Positions 33,914-41,889 of a stretch of 45,747 bases of DNA are shown here, one piece after another. The notes below the pieces were generated by a model that did not search any database, was not told the origin of the DNA, and worked only from the letters and a program-made list of their open reading frames with translations. The DNA is taken from positions 1 through 45,747 of the forward strand of contig NZ_AOMA01000143.1 of the NCBI RefSeq assembly GCF_000337895.1, given 5' to 3'. Each line of letters opens with the position of its first letter. Within the stretch, counting starts at the first letter, position 1. Made by a program: the position numbers and the translations under genes. This stretch comes from Halobiforma nitratireducens JCM 10879. Lineage in GTDB: Archaea; Halobacteriota; Halobacteria; Halobacteriales; Natrialbaceae.

Positions 33914-34408
33914 TCACAGAATAGAGTCGGACTCGCCGTAGACCGCGAGAACGACTGCCGTCGCGTACGTTCCGGACTCGGCTCGTTCGTTCTCGACCGC
34001 GACCGAAGCGTCGCCGAACTCCCACTCACGGAGGCCCTGTCCGGCTGCCAACCCTTCGCGAACGCGTCGTTCCACGTCGTTCGGATCGATCTCGCCGGCG
34101 GCCTCGTAAAAGAGGCCGGGGCCCGGTTCCGCGTCGTCGGCTGGCCGTGACTGTGACCACGAAAGCGCGGCGCTGACGCTTCCCGGTCCGGCGGTCGTCG
34201 CCTTCGCTTCGACGACGGTCAGTCGCTGGCCTGCAGGTCCGAGATCGGGTGCAGTCCCGACTGGTTCGACGTCGGTTCCGGCCGGGATCACCGAGGACAC
34301 CGGGACGAGATTGTAGTTCTCGACGCCGGCGTCCGCGAGGGCGGCATCGTACGACGACATCGCCGTCGGGGCCGTCGCCGATCCCCAGACGATTCTGATC
34401 GTGCTCAT
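33914..34408 (-). CDS. pdaD: pyruvoyl-dependent arginine decarboxylase
   Basis: A 164-aa proenzyme that self-cleaves to make a pyruvoyl cofactor, then decarboxylates arginine to agmatine. The cleavage motif VPVSSVIPAG is at residues 36-44, with Ser38-Ser39 as the expected cut site. EPGPGLFYEAAGEI and the C-terminal strand ATAVVLAVYGE fit the family. In archaea agmatine feeds polyamine synthesis and TiaS-made agmatidine in tRNA-Ile2. The ATG at 34408 is the family start; the longer frame upstream (to 34507) is not used. It is followed by the DUF5811-like gene on the same strand. Confidence 0.92.
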   Translation of the reverse strand: MSTIRIVWGSATAPTAMSSYDAALADAGVENYNLVPVSSVIPAGTDVEPVGTAPDLGPAGQRLTVVEAKATTAGPGSVSAALSWSQSRPADDAEPGPGLFYEAAGEIDPNDVERRVREGLAAGQGLREWEFGDASVAVENERAESGTYATAVVLAVYGESDSIL

Positions 34409-34617
34409 ACCGGTGCTCGGAGTCCCGCAGCGTAAGGGGTTGCGGTTCGGTTCCGATTCGTGCCGAATGGGTGTTCGGCGATAGGAACCACAAAAAGCGG
34501 TGGGCAAGCGACGCTGAATACCGAGAGAGGAGAGAGAAGCGTTCGAGAGTGCGCGATCCGGGTTGAGGTCGGGGCGGGTTCCGGGTCGGAGTCGGGGTCG
34601 AACTCGGTTCAGGTCGG

Positions 34618-35850
34618 TTACTGGTAGAAGTACCCCGCCGACGAGACCACGTCGCTCGAGTTCTCGTCCTCGAGTTTCTCGAGGGCCTCGAGGAAGTCCT
34701 GATGGGTGACTTCGTCGCGTTCGTTCCGGATGGCGAACATGCCGGCTTCGGTGGCGAGGCTCTCGATGTCGGCTCCGGAGTACTCCTCGGTTTCGTCGGC
34801 CAGTGCGGCGAAGTCGACGTCGTCGCTGACGTTCATGTCACGGGTGTGAATCTCGAGGATCTGCTCGCGGCCGTCGCGGTCGGGCTCGGGGACCTCGATG
34901 AGACGGTCGAATCGGCCGGGCCGGAGGATAGCGCGATCGAGCATATCGAAGCGGTTGGTCGCCGCGATGATCCGGATCTCACCGCGGGGTTCGAAGCCGT
35001 CCATCTCACTGAGTAGTTGCATCATCGTTCGCTGGACCTCGGCGTCGCCGGAGGTCTTCGACTCGGAGCGAGTGGTGGCGATGGCGTCGATTTCGTCGAT
35101 GAAGATGATTGCGGGTTCACGCTCGCGGGCCATCTCGAAGAGGTCGCGCACGAGCCGCGAGCCCTCGCCGATGAACTTGCGCACGAGTTCGGAGCCGGCC
35201 ATCTTGATGAAGGTCGCGTCGGTCTTGTTCGCGACGGCCTTCGCGAGCATCGTCTTCCCGGTCCCCGGCGGGCCGTACAGTAGGACGCCGCTCGGTGGGT
35301 CGATACCGACCTCTTCGAACCGTTCGGGCTCGGCGAGTGGCTGTTCGACGGCTTCGCGGACCTCGCGAACCTGCTCGTCGATGCCGCCGATGTCTTCGTA
35401 GCCGACATCGGGCCGTTCGGTGATCTCCATCGACTGTGCGCGGGCGTCGGTCTCGGCATCGAGAACCGTCTGGATCGCGAACGAATCGTTGACGGCGACG
35501 CGGTCGCCGGGATCGACCCGGTCGGCGACCCGCGGGGAGACCTCGGTAAGCACTTCCTGGTTGTTGCCGTGCTGCTTGACGACGACCTCGTCGTCGTCCA
35601 TCACGTCCTCGACCGTCGCGATGTACAGCGACGAACTCTTGAGCGTCTCGTTCTCTCGCTCGACGCGGTCGACCTTCCCCCGGAGCCGCTGGCGGCGGTG
35701 CTCCGCTTCCTCGAGTTGCTCCGAGAGCTGGTCGTTCACGTCGACGAGATCCTCGAAATGGCCCCGCAGCGCCTCGAGTCGCTCGTCGTCGGGGAGCTCC
35801 GGATCGATATCGCGATGAGGTCGGTCGGGGATAGACGGGCTTCGAGACAT
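34618..35850 (-). CDS. pan: proteasome-activating nucleotidase
   Basis: A 410-aa AAA+ ATPase that unfolds substrates for the 20S proteasome. The N-terminal coiled coil covers about 22-75, then an OB-like domain (~75-130). Walker A is GPPGTGKT at 193-200, Walker B is IIFIDEID at 248-255, and the second region of homology NRFDMLDRAILRPGRFDR is complete. The last three residues F-Y-Q form a HbYX motif that docks in the proteasome pocket. The ATG at 35850 has a TATA box (CATTTATCG on the minus strand, 35877-35885) 27-35 nt upstream. Haloarchaea usually have two PAN paralogues; which one this is cannot be said from one gene. Confidence 0.95.
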   Translation of the reverse strand: MSRSPSIPDRPHRDIDPELPDDERLEALRGHFEDLVDVNDQLSEQLEEAEHRRQRLRGKVDRVERENETLKSSSLYIATVEDVMDDDEVVVKQHGNNQEVLTEVSPRVADRVDPGDRVAVNDSFAIQTVLDAETDARAQSMEITERPDVGYEDIGGIDEQVREVREAVEQPLAEPERFEEVGIDPPSGVLLYGPPGTGKTMLAKAVANKTDATFIKMAGSELVRKFIGEGSRLVRDLFEMAREREPAIIFIDEIDAIATTRSESKTSGDAEVQRTMMQLLSEMDGFEPRGEIRIIAATNRFDMLDRAILRPGRFDRLIEVPEPDRDGREQILEIHTRDMNVSDDVDFAALADETEEYSGADIESLATEAGMFAIRNERDEVTHQDFLEALEKLEDENSSDVVSSAGYFYQ

Positions 35851-36210
35851 CCTGACGTTCGCCGATACGGCCCCGACGATAAATGTGCCTTTGGGTCGCG
35901 GTCGGATTTCGGGAGAGGCGAGATGGCTTCCGGGACACCGACAGCTACCCACCGGTTCCAGTAGCGGGTTAGTCGCGGTCAGTCCGTTCCGCTTTCAACT
36001 GTCGAGCGATGTCTCGGACTCATTGTTCGTGCGGTGCCGACAGATCGGTTTGCTGGGCGCTCTCGAGTTGCGAATCGACGACTTCGTTGTCTCCGGTCCG
36101 TTGATGATTATAATTAAAACTGTTTGACTTGACTACGATCGGGTTCGACTCTCTTTTAGCCGACTTACGAAGTAAAGACAAATAGCTACAGTTGGGGTCG
36201 GGACAGCGCG
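35851..36210. other. intergenic region upstream of pan
   Basis: These 360 nt hold the pan TATA box at 35877-35885. Further on there is an AT-rich patch at about 36100-36190 (ATTATAATTAAAACTGTTTG and surroundings) that lies just after the pepF stop and includes T-rich minus-strand sequence (TTTGTCTTTA) suited to pepF termination. No gene is supported. Confidence 0.55.
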
Positions 36211-38004
36211 TCAGTCCAGCAGCGACTCCATCTCCTCGAGTCGATCCCCGTACGTCTCGAGTGCGCGCTCGATCGGCTCCGAACTGCTCATGTCGACGCC
36301 AGCAGTTTGCAGCAACTCGAGCGGGTACTCGCGGGAGCCCTGTCGGAGGAACTCGAGGTAGTCTTCGGCTGCGGTCTCGCCGTCCTCGAAGATGCGGTCG
36401 GTGATCGCCAGGGCGGCGGAGATGCCGGTGGCGTACTGGTAGACGTAGAAGGCCCGGTAGAAGTGCGGGATGCGCATCCACTCGCGGGCGATGCGGTCGT
36501 CGACGACGGCGGGCTCGTAGTAGTCGGCCTTGAGCCCCTGATAGAGGTCGTCCAGCCGGTCCGCGGTCAGCGGTTCGCCCTCCTCCTCGAGTCGGTGGGC
36601 CTCGTGTTCGAACTCGGCGAACAGCGTCTGGCGATAGAGCGTCGAGCGTACCCGCTCGAGGAACTCGTTGAGGACGGCCTTGCGGAACTCGGGATCGTCG
36701 ACGGTCTCGAGCAGGTGGTTCGTCAGCAACGCCTCGTTGACCGTGCTGGCGACTTCGGCCACGAAAATCTCGTAGCTCGAGTAGACGTAGGGCTGTTCGT
36801 CGGTGGTCAACTCGGAGTGCATCGAGTGGCCGAGTTCGTGGGCCAGCGTGTACATCGAGGCGACATCGTCCTGGTAGTTCATCAGGATGAACGGCTGGGT
36901 GTCGTAGGTGCCACCCGAGTACGCACCGGACTGCTTGCCCTCGTTCTCGTAGACGTCGACCCAGCGCGATTCCAGGCCCTCGGCGACGCGGGACTGGTAC
37001 TCCTCGCCCAGTGGCTCGAGCGCGTCGACGACGTACTCGGCGGCCTGATCGTACTCCAGGTCCGGCCCTTCGTCACCCGTCAGGGGCATGTAGAGGTCCC
37101 ACATCCGGAGGTCGTCGACATCGAGGGCCTCGCGTTTGAGTTCGGCGTGACGGTGGAGCTTGTCGTGGTTGTCACGGACGGTGTCGACGAGCGTGTCGTA
37201 GACGTCGACGGGGACGTTCGGTCCGTCGAGTGTGGCTTCGCGGGCGGTGTCGTAGTTGCGTGCCCGGGCCAGTTTCACGTCGGCCTTGACGCTGTTCTTG
37301 TAGGCCGTCGCGACGGTGTTTCGCATCGACTCCCACTCGTCGAAGTAGCCCTCGTAGACCTGCTGGCGGAACTCGCGGTCGGGACGTTTGAGCAGATTGG
37401 TGAAATTGCTCTGGGTGATCTCGACGGCGTCGCCGTCGGGGTCCTCGACGGTGGGGAACTCCATGTCCGCGTTCGAGAGCATGTTGTAGACGTCCCCGGT
37501 CGCGCCCGTGACCTCGCTCAACTCCGCGAGCAGTTCCTCGACCTCCGCCGACCGCGTGTGCGGTTTCATCCGGAGCACGTCGTCGACGTAGTGGTCGTAC
37601 GTCTCGAGGTCTGGCTCCTCCTCGATCATCTCGTCGAACTCCTCGCGGGTCAACTCCTGGAGTTCGGGCTCGATGAACGACGCCGCGGACTGGGCGTCGG
37701 CCACGAGCGACTGTGAGCGGGCAGTCAGCGCCTGGTAGTGCTGATCCGTCGTATCCTCGTCGCGTCGCATCCGTGCGTAGGCTGCGACCATCTCGACGTC
37801 CCGCATGACCTCCTCGTATAGCTCGAACACCGACAGCAGCGTGTCGGCGTCCTCGGTGACCCGGCCCTCGTAGGACGCGAGGTCCTCGATCCGTTCCGAG
37901 ACGGTCTCGTATGCCTCCTCCCAGTCGTCGTCGCTCGCGTAGATACTCTCGAGATCCCAGGTGTATTCCTCGTCGATCTCCGAGCGGTCAGGCACTGAAC
38001 TCAT
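36211..38004 (-). CDS. pepF: oligoendopeptidase F (M3 family)
   Basis: A 597-aa cytosolic zinc metallopeptidase that cuts short peptides, probably products of the proteasome. The zinc motif HELGH is at 389-393 (YTLAHELGHSMHSEL), with the third ligand Glu expected in the following EIFVAEVASTVNEALL. Helical throughout, with the N-terminal lobe to ~200. Length is normal for PepF. The ATG at 38004 has a TATA-like GATATTCTTTACC (minus strand, 38028-38040) 24-36 nt upstream. Its position next to pan is consistent with a joint role in protein turnover, but it has its own promoter. Confidence 0.95.
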   Translation of the reverse strand: MSSVPDRSEIDEEYTWDLESIYASDDDWEEAYETVSERIEDLASYEGRVTEDADTLLSVFELYEEVMRDVEMVAAYARMRRDEDTTDQHYQALTARSQSLVADAQSAASFIEPELQELTREEFDEMIEEEPDLETYDHYVDDVLRMKPHTRSAEVEELLAELSEVTGATGDVYNMLSNADMEFPTVEDPDGDAVEITQSNFTNLLKRPDREFRQQVYEGYFDEWESMRNTVATAYKNSVKADVKLARARNYDTAREATLDGPNVPVDVYDTLVDTVRDNHDKLHRHAELKREALDVDDLRMWDLYMPLTGDEGPDLEYDQAAEYVVDALEPLGEEYQSRVAEGLESRWVDVYENEGKQSGAYSGGTYDTQPFILMNYQDDVASMYTLAHELGHSMHSELTTDEQPYVYSSYEIFVAEVASTVNEALLTNHLLETVDDPEFRKAVLNEFLERVRSTLYRQTLFAEFEHEAHRLEEEGEPLTADRLDDLYQGLKADYYEPAVVDDRIAREWMRIPHFYRAFYVYQYATGISAALAITDRIFEDGETAAEDYLEFLRQGSREYPLELLQTAGVDMSSSEPIERALETYGDRLEEMESLLD

Positions 38005-38126
38005 ACTGCGTGCTCGGAAACGGACGTGGTAAAGAATATCGAAGTCGGCTCCCGGACGTGTCGGCGGACCGGCGCGTCGGTTCCGCCGTCCGACGGCTTT
38101 TGTCGGTTCGTGGGTAACGGCGACAC

Positions 38127-39548
38127 ATGAGCGACGGCCACGACGACGCGACCGCGACCGATGACGACCCGCGAATCGACCAGTACGATCCGACCCTCGA
38201 GCGTGCGCTCGGCCGTGCCTGGCGAGACGACCTGTCCTGGGAACTACTGACCCAGTTGACGGAACTGCCACACCGGATGGGTGGCTCCGAACACGAACTG
38301 CAGGCCGCCGAGATCGTCGCCGAGACCTTCGAGGACGCGGGACTCGAGGGCGTCGAGCGCCGCGAATTCCCCATGCAGCGCTGGCAGCGGGGCCACGCCG
38401 AGTTCACGGTGTTGCGGTCGGACGGACCGAACCGCCCGTTCGCGGCGATCGCACTGCCGTACTCGCCGGCCGGGGACGTCGAGGGGCCGCTGGTCGACGT
38501 CGGCCACGGCACCCCCGAACAGATCGCCGAGGCTGGCGACGACCTCGAGGGAGCGATCGCCGTGGCGAGCACGACCACGCCGCCGGGCGAGCGGTTCGTC
38601 CACCGTATGGAGAAGTTCGGTCACGCCATCGACGCCGGGGCCGACGCGTTCGTCTTCGTCAATCACGTCGAAGGCCAACTGCCACCGACCGGCGCGCTCG
38701 AGTTCGCGGACGAGGCAGCGGCTCCGGGGATCGGCGTCAGCGCCGAGACCGGGGACTGGCTCGCCGAATACGCCGATCGCGGTACCCGCGCGCGCATCGC
38801 GGTCGAGGCGACGACGGAAGCGGCCACGAGTCGGAACGTCTCGGGCGTCGTCGGTCCGGAAACCGACGAGGAGGTCGTCGTCGTCGCACACTACGACAGT
38901 CACGACATCGCGGAGGGTGCGCTCGACAACGGGTGTGGGATCGCGACCGTCACCGGCGCGGCCTCGATCCTCGCGACCGTCGCGGACGACCTCGAACTCG
39001 ACTGTCGCGTTCGCATCGTCGGCGTCGGCTGCGAGGAGATCGGCCTGCTCGGTGCGGAGGCGCTGGCCGCGGAACTCGACTTCGAGTCGGTCCGGGCCGT
39101 CGTCAACGTCGACGGTGCGGGTCGGTTCCGGAACCTGGTAGCGATGACCCACAGCTCCGACGAGCTCGGTGAACTGGCCGATCGCGTGACCGACGCCGCC
39201 GGACAGCCGGTCGTTCGCGACGACGACCCCCACCCGTTCAGCGATCACTGGCCGTTCCTCCGGGCCGGCATCCCCGCCCTGCAGTTACACAGCGACCCGC
39301 CCGAAGGCGGCGACAGGGGACGGGGGTGGGGCCATACCGCGGCCGACACCCGGGACAAGGTCGATCCGCGGAATCTGCGGGAACACGCCATGTTGACCGC
39401 GCTGCTGGTACTCGCAGCGACCGAAACGCCGATCGAGCGGATCGACGAGACGGCACTCCGCGAGGCGTTGCGTGCCCAGGAGTACGAACCCGGAATGCGA
39501 GCGGCGGACATCTGGCCGGCCGAGTGGGACGGCGAAGAAAGCAGCTGA
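38127..39548 (+). CDS. M28 family zinc aminopeptidase
   Basis: A 473-aa M28 peptidase with a protease-associated (PA) domain-like insertion in the first half. Metal and catalytic residues are seen in HYDSHDIAEGALDNG (His and bridging Asp), GCEEIGLLG (catalytic Glu and ligand Glu), VNVDGAGR (Asp) and HPFSDHWPF (His). No signal peptide or transmembrane helix is seen, so it is probably cytoplasmic. It is divergent from pepF (122 nt apart), and its stop is 2 nt from the convergent nifU-domain gene. Confidence 0.92.
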   Translation: MSDGHDDATATDDDPRIDQYDPTLERALGRAWRDDLSWELLTQLTELPHRMGGSEHELQAAEIVAETFEDAGLEGVERREFPMQRWQRGHAEFTVLRSDGPNRPFAAIALPYSPAGDVEGPLVDVGHGTPEQIAEAGDDLEGAIAVASTTTPPGERFVHRMEKFGHAIDAGADAFVFVNHVEGQLPPTGALEFADEAAAPGIGVSAETGDWLAEYADRGTRARIAVEATTEAATSRNVSGVVGPETDEEVVVVAHYDSHDIAEGALDNGCGIATVTGAASILATVADDLELDCRVRIVGVGCEEIGLLGAEALAAELDFESVRAVVNVDGAGRFRNLVAMTHSSDELGELADRVTDAAGQPVVRDDDPHPFSDHWPFLRAGIPALQLHSDPPEGGDRGRGWGHTAADTRDKVDPRNLREHAMLTALLVLAATETPIERIDETALREALRAQEYEPGMRAADIWPAEWDGEESS

Positions 39549-39550
39549 CG

Positions 39551-39877
39551 CTAGAACGGCGTGTCCGGCACGTCCCGCGACGTGCCCTCTGCCAGCCCGT
39601 CGAAGCCGGTGGTGACCGAGACGAGGTCGATCGACTCGAGTTCGGCGGGTAGTCGCCGCTGGATCGCCTCGGTCGTCATCGAACTGACGCCACAGCCGTT
39701 GCAGGCCCCCGTCAGATTGATCGACACCCGCCGTTCCTCGAGATCGATCTCGGTCACGGAGAAGTCCCCGCCGTGGCCCCGGATCTGTGGGAAGTTCCGC
39801 TCGAGGAACGCGGCGACGGCGTTTCGAATCTCGTCTTCCGTCGCCCGGTCGTCCGACCGACTGTCAGCATCGTCCAT
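39551..39877 (-). CDS. NifU C-terminal domain protein (Fe-S scaffold/carrier)
   Basis: A 108-aa Nfu-type protein. The Fe-S ligand motif is CNGCG near residue 60 (TGACNGCGVSSMTT), and the family pattern RGHGGDFSVTEID is present. Nfu proteins carry and deliver [4Fe-4S] clusters. The N-terminal ~15 residues are an acidic tail; no A-type or degenerate domain is attached. It is in a run of minus-strand genes, with a 38-nt gap to the small membrane gene upstream. Confidence 0.9.
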   Translation of the reverse strand: MDDADSRSDDRATEDEIRNAVAAFLERNFPQIRGHGGDFSVTEIDLEERRVSINLTGACNGCGVSSMTTEAIQRRLPAELESIDLVSVTTGFDGLAEGTSRDVPDTPF

Positions 39878-39915
39878 ACGACCAGGGAGGGACTGGAGCG
39901 GGGTATGCCTATCGT

Positions 39916-40158
39916 CTACCCGCGCATCTCGGCGTCGACGGCCGTCCGGACGACGCGGGCGACGCCGAGCATCGTGGCGAAACAGCCGGCAAAAACCAGC
40001 GCGGCGAGCAGGAAGACCCCGAGGCCGATCGCACCCGGATTGGGGTGGGCCAGCAGCGGCGAGGTGAGACGCACCGCGAGAAAGAGGATCAACACGCCTC
40101 CGGCGACTCGGATCGACGCACGCCAGTACGCACCGTACTCTTCCGGCGACAGTTCCAT
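39916..40158 (-). CDS. small two-helix membrane protein
   Basis: An 80-aa protein with two transmembrane helices (about 16-35 and 43-66). A conserved-looking MELSPEEYGAYWRASIRVAGG N-terminus is cytoplasmic or amphipathic, and a short basic/acidic C-terminus (RTAVDAEMRG) ends it. No family recognised beyond a haloarchaeal hypothetical. A minus-strand TATA-like CTTTTTAGG lies about 28 nt before the ATG, so it probably has its own promoter. Confidence 0.75.
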   Translation of the reverse strand: MELSPEEYGAYWRASIRVAGGVLILFLAVRLTSPLLAHPNPGAIGLGVFLLAALVFAGCFATMLGVARVVRTAVDAEMRG

Positions 40159-40236
40159 GCGCCGAACTGTGTCCCCCGACCTAAAAAGCTCTCCTCCCCG
40201 CGTCGCCGTACGCCGGCCGAGCCGTCACGGGGACGG

Positions 40237-41322
40237 TTACTCGCGGTCGTCGGGCTCCGACCTCGAGTCGACCCCCAACGGTGCTTCCGACCCGGACGCG
40301 GAAACCCCAGCTGCGAGCTGGCTTGCGACCCGCGAGCCCGTCTTCCGTTCGACAGACCGAGCGCCGAAGACGTTTCGGGCGCTTTCGGCCGCCGCCGGAT
40401 CGACGCGGAACTCGAGGTCGTGATCCCCGTAGGTGACGTCGGTCAGGACGAGCGGCTCGGGCGGGGCAGGTCCGACCCCCGCCGGACCAGGGAGCGGATC
40501 GTCGGCGAGGACGCGGTCGAGCTTCTCGAGTGGCGACTCCCCGGTACCGATCTCGCGGACGAGGGCGACGAGCCGCCGGACGAGCTGCCGGGCGAAGCCG
40601 TCCGACTCGACACGACAGACGAGATAGTCGCCGTCGCGACTCACCGTGATCGTCAGCGAGCGCTCGGTACGGTTCGGGTCGTCGTCCGCGGAGAGGTTGT
40701 GGTAGTCGTGGTCCCCGGAGAGGGCACGACAAGCGGCCCGAACCCGGTCGTCGTCGACACGGGCGGCGTCGGTGGGTGGGACGGGCGGGGCCGGGCACTC
40801 GAGGTCGAAGGCGTCTGTGGTGTCCGATTCCCCATCTCCCTCGTGACCGGTGTCGTCGCCGTCGTCCTCGAGTCCCTCGGCCTCGAGTGGCGGCGCGTAT
40901 AGCTGGTAGGTGTACTCCCGGCGAGTCGCGTGATGTGTGGCGTGGAACTCCGGGGGCGCGTCGGCGACGGCCCAGGCTCGCACGTCTGCCGGGAGATCGC
41001 TGTTGAGTGCTCGCGGCGTGAGCCAGTCGGGGGCCTCGAAGGCGATCGTCTGGGCGACGGCGGAGACGCCGCTGTCGGTCCGGCCAGCCGCAGCGTAGCC
41101 GTCGGGTCTGTTGGCATCGGTGTCGGTCGACTCCCGTTCGGGATCGAAGACCTCGAGCGATCGTAGCGCCGCGAAGATCGCGCCCTCGACGGTCGGGACC
41201 GACGGCTGGCGCTGGAACCCGTAGTAGTCGGTGCCGTCGTAGGCGATCCGGTAGGCCCGCAGCGATCTCGGCCCCGAACTCGAGGGGGTGTCACCGTCGC
41301 TATCGCCGTCCCCGTTGCACAT
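40237..41322 (-). CDS. truA: tRNA pseudouridine synthase A
   Basis: A 361-aa enzyme that makes pseudouridine at positions 38-40 of tRNA anticodon stems. The catalytic Asp83 is in AAGRTDSGVSAVAQ. RAYRIAYDGTDYYGFQRQP at the N-terminus and FARQLVRRLVALVREIG in the second half are the family signatures. Compared with bacterial TruA it has acidic, low-complexity insertions (DDGDDTGHEGDGESDTTD near 165-182) and extra C-terminal residues. The ATG at 41322 is chosen since 41424 would add 34 atypical residues overlapping the Cys-less AhpD-like gene's end. Likely in a unit with that gene, 76 nt upstream. Confidence 0.92.
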   Translation of the reverse strand: MCNGDGDSDGDTPSSSGPRSLRAYRIAYDGTDYYGFQRQPSVPTVEGAIFAALRSLEVFDPERESTDTDANRPDGYAAAGRTDSGVSAVAQTIAFEAPDWLTPRALNSDLPADVRAWAVADAPPEFHATHHATRREYTYQLYAPPLEAEGLEDDGDDTGHEGDGESDTTDAFDLECPAPPVPPTDAARVDDDRVRAACRALSGDHDYHNLSADDDPNRTERSLTITVSRDGDYLVCRVESDGFARQLVRRLVALVREIGTGESPLEKLDRVLADDPLPGPAGVGPAPPEPLVLTDVTYGDHDLEFRVDPAAAESARNVFGARSVERKTGSRVASQLAAGVSASGSEAPLGVDSRSEPDDRE

Positions 41323-41398
41323 GCTCGGTTCCGTCGACGCACGCCACGGTGTTAGAGTCGTCGAAGGGCCTCGAGAGCGAGACAGCGGTCGGAAGCAG

Positions 41399-41752
41399 TT
41401 ACCAGTCTTCGTCGCCGTCGTCACCGTCGACCAGATCGTCGATCCAGCTCAGTGCCGCCATCGCTTGCGGGAATCCGACGGTCGGGATCGAGAGGATCGC
41501 GACCTGCCGCAGCGCTTCCGGGGACACGTCTTCGTCGAGGGCTCGCCGCACGTGGGAGTGAACCGCCCCTTCGGACTGGGCAGCGACGGCGAGCCCGAGC
41601 TTGACGAGACGTTTCGACTCGCCGTCGATGGGACCGCTCGCCGCACAGGCTTCGCCCAGATCGGCGTACTGTTCCCAGACATCGGGGTACTCGTCCGCGA
41701 ACTCGCCGGCAGTCGATGGCAGTTCGTCCGTATCGTCGACTTCGTCGGCCAT
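41399..41752 (-). CDS. carboxymuconolactone decarboxylase-family protein lacking CxxC
   Basis: A 117-aa AhpD-like all-helical protein (YADLGEACAASGPIDGESKRLVKLGLAVAAQSEGAVHSHVRRALDEDVSPEALRQVAILSIPTVGFPQAMAALSWID). The redox CxxC of AhpD-type peroxidase reductases is replaced: the helix reads EGAVHSHVRRAL, keeping Glu and His but no Cys. So it is unlikely to be a thiol peroxidase partner. Substrate unknown. The start at 41752 (MADEVDDTD) is preferred to 41794. It is divergent from the alkaline-phosphatase-superfamily gene. Confidence 0.83.
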   Translation of the reverse strand: MADEVDDTDELPSTAGEFADEYPDVWEQYADLGEACAASGPIDGESKRLVKLGLAVAAQSEGAVHSHVRRALDEDVSPEALRQVAILSIPTVGFPQAMAALSWIDDLVDGDDGDEDW

Positions 41753-41889
41753 AGCAGTCGCATCAACGCCGACCGTGTTAACCGTCGGGGGCAATCCTCA
41801 CTCCGGCGGCGCGTCACGATATCGTGAAACACCTGCATAGGCCGGGTGGGTGGCCTTCTCCGTGAGTGGTGGAGTGGGCTGTAGCACCG

